A DNA stretch of 39,007 bases from Sanchytrium tribonematis (GCA_018985235.1 JADGIG010000026.1:1-39007), one strand, 5' to 3'; counted from the first letter of the stretch, positions 9,304 to 18,044 are shown. The notes: generated from the sequence alone by a model not told the origin. Numbers and translations are program-made.

Positions 9304-10203
9304 ATGTTCGCTTGTGAATGGGAAGGCTGTAGCGTTAAGGAAAATAATTCAAAATCTCTTTATGATCACATACAGAAAGCCCATATCGGCTTTAAACGAC
9401 AAGGAACTTTACAAAGCCATTGTAAATGGTTAACATGTGATTTTACGACGGAGAGAAGAGACAGAATGAGATCTCATGTCCTTTGCCATATAGATGCCAA
9501 ATTATTTGAATGTAATCTCTGTCATAAATCATATAAATGGAAGCATGATTTAGGATCACATCAAAGAAAAGTTCATGGTAGAGATAAGAGTGATAGAAGG
9601 AAATCCAGCGCAGAATCTATTGACAATACACTTTCGAATTACCGTAGACACAGTTCAACCAGTCTTTTGGACTTGGAGCAAATGCGGCTTACTGTCGATC
9701 AGAATAATCCTGAATCATTCTGCGTAGAATCCTCATCGCGAGGTACATCTCCTGGACCCTCTGATCATTTGAGTCCCGGTAACATTCCAATAAGAAGGCA
9801 TTCGATGCAAGACACTGCGGATCTCAATGGGGGAATTCCTATGATTTATCAGCGTAGGGTTTCGGATACAGACATTCCTATGACCCAGGGCCTCATGGTG
9901 GCTCCAAATTCGGCGCAGCAAATGATGACAACAATGTCCGGCCAGATGGTCTATCCTCATTCGCCTATTATGGAGAGCGGTCAGTCTCCTATCCATGGTG
10001 TCTATATGGCACCGTACCAGGGATATGGTTTTGAATCGAACAGCAATTACCAGCAGTCTGCAAGTGCGCCACCTAGTTTGTCACCTTACCAAAGAAGTGT
10101 TACTCCAGAAATTCAAATTCAGGTAAATGACCAGAATCTATCCAATTACGGCCAAAATTTTGGAAATGGTCAGCCTTATTATCATGTAACTACAAATGTT
10201 TAA
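9304..10203 (+). CDS. PacC/Rim101-like three-zinc-finger transcription factor
   Basis: A 299-residue protein with three C2H2 fingers in the first about 95 residues. Finger 1 starts CEWEGC and has a long loop (SLYDHIQKAHIG). Finger 2 is CKWLTCDFTTERRDRMRSH. Finger 3 is CNLCHKSYKWKHDLGSHQRKVH. The order and the WEGC / RRDRMxSH / FECNLCxKSYKxxxDLxxH wording match the PacC/Rim101 DNA-binding domain, which responds to ambient pH and binds GCCARG-type sites. The remaining about 200 residues are low-complexity, Ser/Pro/Gln/Met-rich and probably disordered. It is about half the length of ascomycete PacC, and I see no clear processing-protease region, so pH signalling is inference from family only. 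Confidence 0.75.
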   Translation: MFACEWEGCSVKENNSKSLYDHIQKAHIGFKRQGTLQSHCKWLTCDFTTERRDRMRSHVLCHIDAKLFECNLCHKSYKWKHDLGSHQRKVHGRDKSDRRKSSAESIDNTLSNYRRHSSTSLLDLEQMRLTVDQNNPESFCVESSSRGTSPGPSDHLSPGNIPIRRHSMQDTADLNGGIPMIYQRRVSDTDIPMTQGLMVAPNSAQQMMTTMSGQMVYPHSPIMESGQSPIHGVYMAPYQGYGFESNSNYQQSASAPPSLSPYQRSVTPEIQIQVNDQNLSNYGQNFGNGQPYYHVTTNV

Positions 10204-10252
10204 ATTGAGTAAATATTTCGAAAATAAAGTGAGGCCGTTTTTTGAAAATTTT

Positions 10253-11278
10253 ATGAACGACCTTTCGATCCAGAAAGCAAGAGACGCAGAGGAAGAAAGA
10301 AAGAGAAGAATTCTTGAGAACCCTAAGTATTTTATAAGTATTGAAAAAGCAGCTTTGGATTTTCAAGTAGAACAGAAGGAAGCCAGTAGAAAATTACAAT
10401 TAGAAAAGGAAAACCTAATGGATTTAGCCCTTATTGAATCTGAAAGGAAGGTTGCCCAACTATCCCAATTGCAAGCTTCCAACAAAAAAGCGCGAGAAAT
10501 GATAAAATTAAATCTAAAGAGCTTGAGGAACTTCGAAAGTTGTGAAATAAACCCAGAATGCTGCGGCGTTTCCAGTGCGCAAAACTTTTCAAAAATCAAT
10601 TATGAAGAGAAAGGGATTCTTGCAAAACGAAGATTTGAACTCAAAAATTGGCTAGATATCTTAAGTAAAGAAAAGTTGGAGGCAGAAACGAAATATCAAA
10701 GTTTAGTTATTTCTCAAAATAAGAAGAATGAAGAAGAATTCAAAATTTCGAATAGTTTGCACTTACAAACTGAAAAGCAGAAGATTTTAGAATCGAAAGC
10801 TATTCAAAATTTTAATTTGCATTTGGCCGAAAATCGTAAGAAAAACATTTTAAAGGAAAAGCAAATATCAATTGAAGCCAAGCTGAACGAGATTTCTACT
10901 GCTTCAAAAAGTGACTTTTTAAATGAAAAAAAATCTTCAATAGAATACGATATTGCTAATACCAAATTTATAGATTTTAAGGGCTTAAGTAAAGATGCCA
11001 ACCTTAGAGTAAGTGGAATACTGAAGAAGCAAATTAATGAGCACTCAGTTGATAGAATAAATTGTCGTGCTATGGAATTGAAAGAAGCGTGGCAACTTGA
11101 ATCAGAAAATCACACATATAAAAATTTAATTCGACAATCTAAAGATGGCAAAGTTGATAATTTGGTAAAAATTAAAAAAAATAATCAATTTTCGTCTCAA
11201 AATCGAACGCGAATTGAAAAGGTGAGCAAAAATGTTGATAATTTTTTTGAAAAATCATTTATGAAAAGTTCCCGATAA
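10253..11278 (+). CDS. RIB43A-family flagellar doublet-microtubule protein
   Basis: A 341-residue, almost wholly coiled-coil protein. The diagnostic centre CCGVSSAQNF followed by a short charged stretch and RRFELKNWL matches the RIBC1/RIBC2 wording (CGISSLQKF...FREW), and the N-terminus (ARDAEEERKRRILENPKYF) fits the family's opening helix. RIB43A proteins are filamentous microtubule inner proteins near the ribbon of axonemal A-tubules. This makes a true motile axoneme likely in this organism. An in-frame ATG at 10196 would overlap the last codons of the PacC-like gene by 8 bases; I prefer the ATG at 10253, where family similarity begins. The stop is followed directly by the palindrome AATAAATTTATT. 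Confidence 0.85.
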   Translation: MNDLSIQKARDAEEERKRRILENPKYFISIEKAALDFQVEQKEASRKLQLEKENLMDLALIESERKVAQLSQLQASNKKAREMIKLNLKSLRNFESCEINPECCGVSSAQNFSKINYEEKGILAKRRFELKNWLDILSKEKLEAETKYQSLVISQNKKNEEEFKISNSLHLQTEKQKILESKAIQNFNLHLAENRKKNILKEKQISIEAKLNEISTASKSDFLNEKKSSIEYDIANTKFIDFKGLSKDANLRVSGILKKQINEHSVDRINCRAMELKEAWQLESENHTYKNLIRQSKDGKVDNLVKIKKNNQFSSQNRTRIEKVSKNVDNFFEKSFMKSSR

Positions 11279-11290
11279 AATAAATTTATT
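11279..11290. terminator. shared palindromic AATAAATTTATT between RIB43A and AIFM3-like genes
   Basis: A perfect 12-bp palindrome that places AATAAA on both strands. The plus-strand stop TAA ends one base before it. The minus-strand stop (11286-11288) lies inside it. It probably supplies 3'-end processing signals for both convergent genes. Confidence 0.55.
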
Positions 11291-13029
11291 GATGTTGAAA
11301 ATACCAATTTAAACTTATTGCTGCACCCACCACCAAAGCTCCGTAAGCTACGAGAGAACGTGGAGATATGGGCGCACTGTTAATATATGCTTTGACTAAA
11401 TTAAAAACACATACCCTTGGCTTTGGGGTTGAAAGGGAAACTCAGAATATCGCTTGATTTAAGAGTTTCCAAAGGAGGCATTTTTTTTGTTCTGAATAAT
11501 TCAGATGCGTGAGAGACAACCGGATCCCACATTAACGATGCAACTGCCTCGACATTTCCAGAATCGTTGCCGAAATAAGCACGAAATTTAAGCTCATCAG
11601 GTCCAATCTCATGGCATAAAACTTGCTTTATATTGCCTTGGATAACAACATTAGCTGGTCTCGCATGACCACAGTATCTCAACGATTTTCCGAACTGAAC
11701 TGTCCAAAAATATGGAATATGTTCGTATGGAATCAAATCTTGGCTAGCATTTGAATTGATAATATTGTATGCAATGGTACGTCCGTGGTTTTGCGCAACA
11801 TTCCAGTGTTCGATTCGGAGCGATTTGTCTTCAACATCATATTGAGCAATATCTCCCCCGGCAAAAACATTTTTGAAGCCCTTAACTTGAAGAAATTTGT
11901 TTACGTTTATGCTTTTGTTTTTGTTTAATGAGAAAGAATCATCCAAAAAGTTAGTATTTGGTATAGCTCCAATACCTGCAATTACAATGTCGCAATTCAA
12001 ATTGTCACCACTTTTTAAATGTACTGATTTAATAGCTCCATTTTCAGACTCAACACTATCTATAGTATCAGATAATCTAAACTTGACATTGTTCTTTTCG
12101 TGAAGCAGTTGTACTGCCTTGCCAATTTCTTTCCCTAGAACGACTTCTAAGGGAACTGATTCCATACCAACCACAGTGATAGAATTGGCTATCTTAGAAA
12201 AGGCCGCAGCACATTCTAATCCAATAAAGCTGCTGCCACAGATAACCATATCTTTCTTATCGCCAGCCATGAAATCACTAACCTTCTTCGCATCATCGTA
12301 TGATCTGAGAGTAAAAGAGTTGCTAAATCCTTTCAAAAAAGGTAATTGCCTAGCAATAGAACCGGTAGCTAAAACCAGATAATCGTATTGAAGTGTTTGA
12401 GCATCATTAACTGTAACTCTTTTCGATTTCTCATTGACTGAGGTCACCATTCCTTCCACCCATTCAATATCTAAATCTTTAAAATGTTGAGGATCTCTCA
12501 GTCTTAACTTTTCAATGTCCGGAATTTGATTGCCGACCTTTGAGAGTTTGGGCGTGTCAATTGGTAAGTCAGGACTTACCATTTTTATGACTCCAGAATA
12601 ATTCTCTTTTCTTAAAGTCTCTACACAAACCAATGCGCAGGGGCCACCCCCGGCAACCAAAACTACCTCAGGCTTAGTAGGTCCCACTGATTTTGGTTTG
12701 CAAACGCTCGAGCTGCTTACATCAATGTATATGATTCCATTCTCAACTTTTGTTGGATACGACTTCAAAGAATCTAAAGCTGGACCATCTTCCACATTTC
12801 CAGATTTGATATTGAAGCAAGCACCATGCCAGGGACACATGATTCTATCGCCATGTAAACTTCCCTTGGTAAGTGGTGCCTTGTAGTGAGTACAAAGGTG
12901 TGAGGTAGCTGAAAATTGACCGTCGTCAGCTTTAAACAAAATGAACTTGGTCTCAGTGTCATTATCTGTTACCGAGTATTGGCCCATTTGATCTTTAAAA
13001 TCATTGACATGAACTATTTGTTGCCACAT
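11286..13029 (-). CDS. AIFM3-like Rieske/FAD oxidoreductase with C-terminal membrane tail (2 exons)
   Basis: Join 11415-13029 and 11286-11395, giving 574 residues. The N-terminal Rieske [2Fe-2S] domain has CTH (Cys46, His48) and CPWH (Cys65, His68). An AIF/ferredoxin-reductase-type FAD-NAD module follows (VLVAGGGPCALV about 124-134; LATGS; VICGSSFIGLECAA; VFAGGDIAQ). The C-terminal part has the AIFM3 phrases WTVQFGKSLRYCG and ASLMWDPVVS. Splicing one 19-nt intron replaces a premature GMCF end with a 36-residue tail holding a hydrophobic helix (SLVAYGALVVGAAIS). The resulting stop falls in AATAAA, 7 bp from the convergent RIB43A stop. No N-terminal targeting peptide is evident because the Rieske domain starts at residue 1, so the tail may anchor the protein to a membrane. 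Confidence 0.87.
11396..11414 (-). other. 19-nt spliceosomal intron in AIFM3-like gene
   Basis: Coding-strand sequence GTATGTGTTTTTAATTTAG, phase 1 (G|TC). It is the only one of the ten with the classical GTATGT donor. T12, A14, T15 present. Confidence 0.82.
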
Positions 13030-13075
13030 TTGCTTCTCCTTGAAAAAACAATTATAATTACAACCTGAAAATTAT

Positions 13076-14152
13076 TTACTTTGAATAAATGTACTCCATT
13101 AGTTGCGTTCTAAATCGGCAGTAGTCATATTCATCGTGTGATAATTGGATGACCAATTGATGTTCAAATTCTAAATTAGCATCGAGATCATGTACAACAA
13201 GGGTGGTGTCATCGAAGAAACTAACAGTTTGGTGTGGACATAATTGAATTTTTCCGTGCACTTTCTCAATGCTGAAGGACATTGGAGCGTCTTTTGTAAG
13301 TTTTATTGCGTAACTTACACCTACATTATGCAAGATAACAATTCTTTCATATTTAAAATTTGTATGAAATGAATAGGAAAATTCCAAATTTTTCTTTTTC
13401 GTTAATTTGAAATTTAAAGTCGAAATTGCTCCCCATCTCACCTTGCTACTAATTGGGATTCCATTCAAATCGGTGCAATTGAGAAACATACACATGTAAA
13501 TTAAATGAAAATATTCAGTTCCCACAAAAAATGGGTTTCCTTTGAAACTTAAAATCGTGACATTTTTGTGCTTCAGAAATTCAACATATTTAATACGTTG
13601 AATTCGATTGTTAGAAATATCCAAAAATTGTAAACTGTCAAGAAAGTTTATCGCTTTGATTTCTGTTAATTTGTTATTGCTAAGGTCCAGATAATTCAAA
13701 TTTGAATAGAATGGGACTCTTTTTATCTCTGTAATTGCATTATTAGACAAAGCCACTTTCTTCACGTTTGCGAAATTTTCCAGTTCCAATTGGGTTAGCT
13801 TATTATGAGAGAGATCAACAGCATCCAAATAAGCCAAAGATTGAAAAAAATGAAGAGACTCTGATTCAATTGAATTTCGACTAAAATCTATCTGGATTAA
13901 TGATGGTAAACTGCTTATAAAAGATAAATCTGAAATGTTGTTTTGACTAAGATTTAAAATTTGCAGTAAATTTTGAGAACACGATAGTATCACCCTCGAC
14001 AAGCCTATACTTGGTGCCTGAAATTGTTGAGAAATTGGAAATAAATCAAAATTGATATCATCTTGACTAGTAGAGTGAATTGTGACTTCATCACAGTAGC
14101 AAAAAGGCACATCTACTGGATTATATTCCCTATTGGAAAGTTGACTGAACAT
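13076..14152 (-). CDS. SDS22-type leucine-rich-repeat protein
   Basis: A 358-residue protein. About seven LRRs of the short (22-residue, SDS22-like) class run from roughly residue 60 to 215: LQILNLSQNNISDL, LIQIDFSRNSI, LDAVDLSHNKLTQL, VKKVALSNNAITEI, LNYLDLSNNKLTEI, LQFLDISNNRIQRI, VTILSFKGNPF. The capping segment (YFHLIYMCMFLNCTDLNGIPI) resembles an LRRcap. The last about 120 residues are a beta-rich region I do not recognise. LRR proteins of this shape are common among dynein, kinetochore and ciliary factors, but nothing here fixes the role. The frame opens upstream of the ATG with only GTG available, so I take the ATG at 14152. It is 68 bp head to head with UBC9. Confidence 0.75.
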   Translation of the reverse strand: MFSQLSNREYNPVDVPFCYCDEVTIHSTSQDDINFDLFPISQQFQAPSIGLSRVILSCSQNLLQILNLSQNNISDLSFISSLPSLIQIDFSRNSIESESLHFFQSLAYLDAVDLSHNKLTQLELENFANVKKVALSNNAITEIKRVPFYSNLNYLDLSNNKLTEIKAINFLDSLQFLDISNNRIQRIKYVEFLKHKNVTILSFKGNPFFVGTEYFHLIYMCMFLNCTDLNGIPISSKVRWGAISTLNFKLTKKKNLEFSYSFHTNFKYERIVILHNVGVSYAIKLTKDAPMSFSIEKVHGKIQLCPHQTVSFFDDTTLVVHDLDANLEFEHQLVIQLSHDEYDYCRFRTQLMEYIYSK

Positions 14153-14220
14153 ATAAAGTTTCGAAATTCTCTTTTGCTCATTGAAATAATGTAAGAAATT
14201 CACAATTGTCCCCTTGAAAA

Positions 14221-14752
14221 ATGAAAAAAGACATTGCTCAATTGAGATTAACTCATGAACGGAAAAAGTGGCGAAAAGAACAAAAGGAAATGGCTGGATT
14301 CAGTGCCAAACCTTTAAAAAAGAATAACGCAATTGATTTATTCACATGGGAGTGTATTTTGGACTTATTTAGTACTTATTCCTGGCAAGCCAAATACTAG
14401 CTGGGCGGATGGAACTTATAAAATAATTGCTAAATTTCCAATCGATTATCCCGTCAAGGCTCCAAAACTAACAGCAACTCCCCCATTATTTCATCCAAAT
14501 ATTTACCCATCAGGGAATATATGTTTGTCGTTAATTGACGATGGAAAAGATTGGAAATCAGAGGTCTCAATTAAAGATCTACTGTATTCGATACAAAATT
14601 TTTTGTCGGCACCAAATACCAACGATCCGGCTCATCCTGTTGCTATCAAGCTCTACAGACAGGATCTTGCTGCTTATAATGAAAAAATAAGGCAGCAGGC
14701 TTTAGAACACTCTAAATTTGCAAAGATTATCAATTACGATGAAATAAAATAA
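14221..14752 (+). CDS. UBC9: SUMO-conjugating enzyme UBC9 (2 exons)
   Basis: Join 14221-14353 and 14373-14752, giving 170 residues. The E2 fold is complete after splicing. The N-terminal helix (QLRLTHERKKWRKE) is basic as in UBC9. It is followed by FTWELLIPGKPNTSWADGTY, FPIDYPVKAPKL, FHPNIYPSGNICLSLIDD with catalytic Cys95, and DWKSEVSIKDLLYSIQNFL. The HPNIYPSG-x-ICLS wording and the basic N-terminal helix point to the SUMO rather than a ubiquitin E2. Unspliced, the frame breaks inside the conserved WE-x-x-IPG strand. The MMADHC-like gene starts 8 bp after its stop. Confidence 0.93.
14354..14372 (+). other. 19-nt spliceosomal intron in UBC9
   Basis: GTATTTTGGACTTATTTAG, phase 1 (T|TA). It interrupts the strongly conserved E2 strand (WE|LLIPGK), so the splice is well supported. 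C11, T12, A14, T15 give a CTTAT branch site. Confidence 0.92.
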
Positions 14753-14760
14753 TTGGGTCA

Positions 14761-15270
14761 ATGAAACATGAAATTTTGCAAGAGCCGATTTTACTATCTA
14801 ACAACATTGAAGCTTCTATAATTAGGCCAACGAAGTCTTTTTTGAGAGAGTTGGAGCCAATCTTCAATAGAGATACCACTAGATTTAACGTTGTAATTCT
14901 GATCTTAAAAATGCAAAATGATATCCTTGGCAATCAGCAGCAAGAAGAAAGAGACGAGCACTTGGATTTTGTAATGTCTGTAGGAAAGGAACTGAAAGAG
15001 GTATTTCACCACCAATATTATGTTGACTATTGCGATCCTGTGTCTGGACTTATAATTGGGTCCAATTCCAACAATGTGTATGCAGATGCTAATGGTTGTG
15101 AAAGGCTTTTAAAAATGGATGTTGTCTCAATAGGTTGTTGTAAATTGGTCAGTCATAAAAAATGGGGTACTAATATTTACCCTTTTACATTGTTTACGAC
15201 AGCTCCACCAGAAAAGATCCTTAAAGAGCTTCGTCCTATCATAAACAAGACTTTTAGTAAAACTTTGTAG
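14761..15270 (+). CDS. MMADHC: MMADHC/CblD-like cobalamin-trafficking protein
   Basis: A 169-residue protein matching the C-terminal, conserved nitroreductase-like domain of MMADHC (CblD). This protein partners MMACHC to deliver processed vitamin B12 to methionine synthase and methylmalonyl-CoA mutase. Recognised phrases: ELKEVFHHQYYVDYCDPVSGL, the MDVVSIGCCKLVSHKKWGT block (human GCCKVIRHSLWGT) and FTLFTTAPP. It is much shorter than the human protein (about 296 residues). The mitochondrial-targeting N-terminus is absent, with only 8 bp between the UBC9 stop and this ATG. That suggests the cytosolic form, unless a longer start is hidden. It implies cobalamin use, which Dikarya have lost. Confidence 0.85.
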   Translation: MKHEILQEPILLSNNIEASIIRPTKSFLRELEPIFNRDTTRFNVVILILKMQNDILGNQQQEERDEHLDFVMSVGKELKEVFHHQYYVDYCDPVSGLIIGSNSNNVYADANGCERLLKMDVVSIGCCKLVSHKKWGTNIYPFTLFTTAPPEKILKELRPIINKTFSKTL

Positions 15271-15301
15271 TATTCGTTTGAAGACAAACTACTGCCAAAA
15301 T

Positions 15302-16096
15302 ATGCGCAACACCATTGTCTTTTTTATCTTGTGTCCCAATTTGAAACGATTTATGAGCGATATTATTCAATGGCATTTGGATGGTTGGTATAAGGGTATA
15401 TTTTGTGCCTTGAGTTTGTTGTCACTCTTTTTATCAATTCCAAGTTTCTTTGAGCAAAGTGCTTTAAGTAAAATTAATGGCATATTGGTTTTATTGACAT
15501 TGTTTGCGATGATTAGCAGACCTACCAGAATGGTTTATAGCGCAGATGCATGTGGAGAGATATCTGTATTATATTGGGCGCTAACTTCTGTTTACGTCGG
15601 ATTCGCATTCGTATATTATGGAGCTAGAACCGAGAATTATAAATGTCTGGTGTTCGCTGCGGGCGCTTCAATAACCATTTTTCATTTAGTGGCAATTTTG
15701 GGATATAATTATGATTGTCCTGACGGCATGCTTATTGATGAATATTTCAGTCCTTGGACGTTTTTTAGCGGTGTGTCTCTGATACTTTTTGGAAGCGCTG
15801 TTTTAGTCATAACACATCGATCTCTACGCGGCCTCATCGATTTGGAAGATAGCAGGTTGACTAGGATCAACATGCTGAGTAAGTTTTCCTTATTTTTTTC
15901 AGAATTTTCATTAGTTTTGGCTGGAATTTTTTCATTCACAATCTATTCAAATATACGACTATTTTTTATGTTTCTTTCAGTCTATTTGATAACTACTAGC
16001 CATTTAGGCCTCCTACTTCAGAAATCTTTGCAGCAAGATACAAAACCAAGCGCTAATGTTGAGAGTTTGTCCGTAGGAAATGTTCATAATAAATAA
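15302..16096 (+). CDS. seven-transmembrane orphan protein
   Basis: About 264 residues with seven hydrophobic helices after a polar start: GIFCALSLLSLFLSI, INGILVLLTLFAMI, ISVLYWALTSVYVGFAF, YKCLVFAAGASITIFHLVAI, WTFFSGVSLILFGSAVLVI, KFSLFFSEFSLVLAGIFSF and IRLFFMFLSVYLITTSHLGLL. A short soluble tail ends in HNK. I do not recognise a GPCR, microbial rhodopsin or transporter signature, and there is no retinal-type Lys in helix 7. The first ATG is at 15302. An ATG at 15353 (MSDIIQWHLDGWYKG) would drop an extra N-terminal hydrophobic stretch and may be the true start. It lies between MMADHC and prefoldin 1 on the same strand, with short spacers. Confidence 0.6.
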   Translation: MRNTIVFFILCPNLKRFMSDIIQWHLDGWYKGIFCALSLLSLFLSIPSFFEQSALSKINGILVLLTLFAMISRPTRMVYSADACGEISVLYWALTSVYVGFAFVYYGARTENYKCLVFAAGASITIFHLVAILGYNYDCPDGMLIDEYFSPWTFFSGVSLILFGSAVLVITHRSLRGLIDLEDSRLTRINMLSKFSLFFSEFSLVLAGIFSFTIYSNIRLFFMFLSVYLITTSHLGLLLQKSLQQDTKPSANVESLSVGNVHNK

Positions 16097-16119
16097 CTCT
16101 TCCAACTCTTCTCCTTCAA

Positions 16120-16437
16120 ATGTCAGAGCAGGATCAACAAACGGTTTTGATGGCAACTGCGCAAAGCCTGCAAAATGTTCAAGGACAGCTCAAAACAATT
16201 GCATCGCATAAAAAGAAGACACAGATTGTGGAAAAAACTATATTAGCCCTGCCTGATGACACTCAATTTTACTCTAGCGTAGGTAAAGTTTTTTTACCAA
16301 AAACGAAAGATAACGTAAAAGGAATGTGTAAAACCGATATAAAAGAGTTGGATGAGACTTTCATGGGCTTATTAAAAAAGAAAGATTATTTTGAAAAGCA
16401 AATTGTGGAATTACAAAAACAGTTGCAAAAGAAATAA
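16120..16437 (+). CDS. PFD1: prefoldin subunit 1 (beta class)
   Basis: A 105-residue beta-type prefoldin: two long coiled-coil helices flanking a short hairpin (YSSVGKVFLPKTKDNV, matching human YEGVGRMFILQSKEAI). Prefoldin hands unfolded actin and tubulin to the CCT chaperonin. The length is typical. Its TAA is 2 bp from the stop of the convergent rhodopsin-guanylyl cyclase, both inside one palindrome. Confidence 0.85.
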   Translation: MSEQDQQTVLMATAQSLQNVQGQLKTIASHKKKTQIVEKTILALPDDTQFYSSVGKVFLPKTKDNVKGMCKTDIKELDETFMGLLKKKDYFEKQIVELQKQLQKK

Positions 16438-16444
16438 ATTTATT
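16433..16444. terminator. palindrome AATAAATTTATT containing both stop codons (prefoldin 1 / rhodopsin-GC)
   Basis: Perfect 12-bp palindrome. The plus stop is bases 3-5 and the minus stop bases 8-10. AATAAA occurs on each strand overlapping the respective stop. It is likely a minimal dual 3'-end signal. Confidence 0.6.
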
Positions 16445-18044
16445 TTCTTCCCATCACCCAGTAAGTTTTCATTATTCCTTTGCCTTTCACCTGCATGGGT
16501 TCCATTTCGTCGCAAATGAAACCCTTTGAAGCTATCAATCTGTAGGTGTCTTCTGAAATGTGAATGTGTCCGGCCTTTGATGTGCTTTCCATTCTTGATG
16601 CAGTATTTACTGTATCTCCGACTAAACACCAATGCGGGTTCAATTCCCCTAGGATTCCGGCCGTCACTGGACCAGAATTTAATCCAACTCGAATATTAAT
16701 TGACTCTCCAAAAGATGTTTTGAATGTTCTAATCATCTCCATAATGTCTAAGGAAAAGTTTACGGCCTTTTCTGCATGATCAGCAGATTTTGTTGGACAG
16801 CCACAAACTCCTAGAAATGCATCTCCAATTGTTTCAACCTTATATACTCCCCATTTCTTAGCTATTTTGTCGTATTCCTGCCAAAGCAAGTTCAAAGTCT
16901 TCATCATTTCTTTTGGAGTGTTTCTGGAGCTTAAAACTGTATAATTAGCGATGTCCGAGAAAAATACTGTTACCGACTCAAATTCCTCTGCCTCAGTTGA
17001 TTTTCCTTCCTTCATTGCTTGCAAAACATCTTCAGGCATCATCAAATTTAAGATTTTATCAGCATTAGTCATTTTTTCCTCGAGGTCTTGAGCTATAGCA
17101 GTAATTTCCTCAACTCGTTCATTTTGGGCTTGTTCGATTGTTGTGTTCATTAAAACCAAAGTCAAAAAAACTTTAGCTCCGACATCTGCTAAGCAAAGTA
17201 ATGCTTCGTACATTTGGAACGAAATTGCATCTCCATGAAATAAGAAAGTTGTCACGGGAAATGCTGTCCAAGTAAACAATGTTGAGAATCGAATCACTTT
17301 TAACGTTGTCGGATCAATGGAGCAGCCGTTTCTTCCTTCGATTGCATCAGTGAAAAAGGTGTAAAGCGATTTCACTACATGAGCGAAACAAAACAACGCA
17401 ACATAGTGACACCACTCACAATATGGATATGGGAGAATTGCACCGAAAAATCCAAAAATTACTAAAGTGTAGTCGCTTAGAATAGCACTTACTACATCTG
17501 ATTCAGATTTTGTCAATTCATTGATGATCAAAATCAAAGAGGGACAAGTTGCAATCCATTCTAGATACCTTGCAGGTTCCACTGGCTGGCCTAATATTCC
17601 ACCATCAAGACTGGGTGTTAGTTGAAAAGCCATCAAGACATATGAAGTAAAAGAAACAATATCTACCAATAATAAAACCAGTGAAAGGTTTCTTTTTTCA
17701 GGATTTGTGGAAGAAAAGAAGCCGATCATTGCAAAAACTATCCCTAAACTAAATGCAACTGCGTTGTATAGATAAAACTGGGAGGTATTGCTTCTGAAGT
17801 ATTCAGTCTCGCTGGAATTGTTCAATTGATATATTGCACAGGAAAGGGTTGCAAATATGTAAACACCAAAGTTAAAATATACAAATTTGACGCTTGCAGA
17901 ATTCATAGTACTAGTCTCATTCAGTATTGCAGTAGCCTCATCCACAGTCAAATCCTTTTTAGTACTACCCAATTTTGCGTTTTTTGCAGTTTTAATGGCT
18001 TGAGAGAGCCCTGAACTTCTTTTCTTCAGAGTGCTAGTTGACAT
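16440..18044 (-). CDS. rhodopsin-guanylyl cyclase fusion (light-activated cGMP synthesis)
   Basis: 534 residues. An extra N-terminal helix (about 52-74) is followed by seven microbial-rhodopsin helices: eight TM in all, as in the Blastocladiella fusion. Helix C carries ARYLEWIATCP, where Glu162 takes the place of the bacteriorhodopsin Asp85 counter-ion. Helix G carries the retinal Schiff-base Lys291 (ADVGAK). A coiled-coil linker (about 300-330) joins a class III cyclase domain with metal Asp364 (FFSDI) and Asp408 (ETIGD). Glu404 and Cys473 (HWCLVGDTVNTASRMES) are the residues that select GTP over ATP, so guanylyl rather than adenylyl cyclase is expected. The N-terminal cytosolic part is much shorter than in BeGC1 (626 residues). 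It would act in zoospore phototaxis with a cGMP-gated channel, which is not in this window. Confidence 0.95.
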   Translation of the reverse strand: MSTSTLKKRSSGLSQAIKTAKNAKLGSTKKDLTVDEATAILNETSTMNSASVKFVYFNFGVYIFATLSCAIYQLNNSSETEYFRSNTSQFYLYNAVAFSLGIVFAMIGFFSSTNPEKRNLSLVLLLVDIVSFTSYVLMAFQLTPSLDGGILGQPVEPARYLEWIATCPSLILIINELTKSESDVVSAILSDYTLVIFGFFGAILPYPYCEWCHYVALFCFAHVVKSLYTFFTDAIEGRNGCSIDPTTLKVIRFSTLFTWTAFPVTTFLFHGDAISFQMYEALLCLADVGAKVFLTLVLMNTTIEQAQNERVEEITAIAQDLEEKMTNADKILNLMMPEDVLQAMKEGKSTEAEEFESVTVFFSDIANYTVLSSRNTPKEMMKTLNLLWQEYDKIAKKWGVYKVETIGDAFLGVCGCPTKSADHAEKAVNFSLDIMEMIRTFKTSFGESINIRVGLNSGPVTAGILGELNPHWCLVGDTVNTASRMESTSKAGHIHISEDTYRLIASKGFICDEMEPMQVKGKGIMKTYWVMGRK

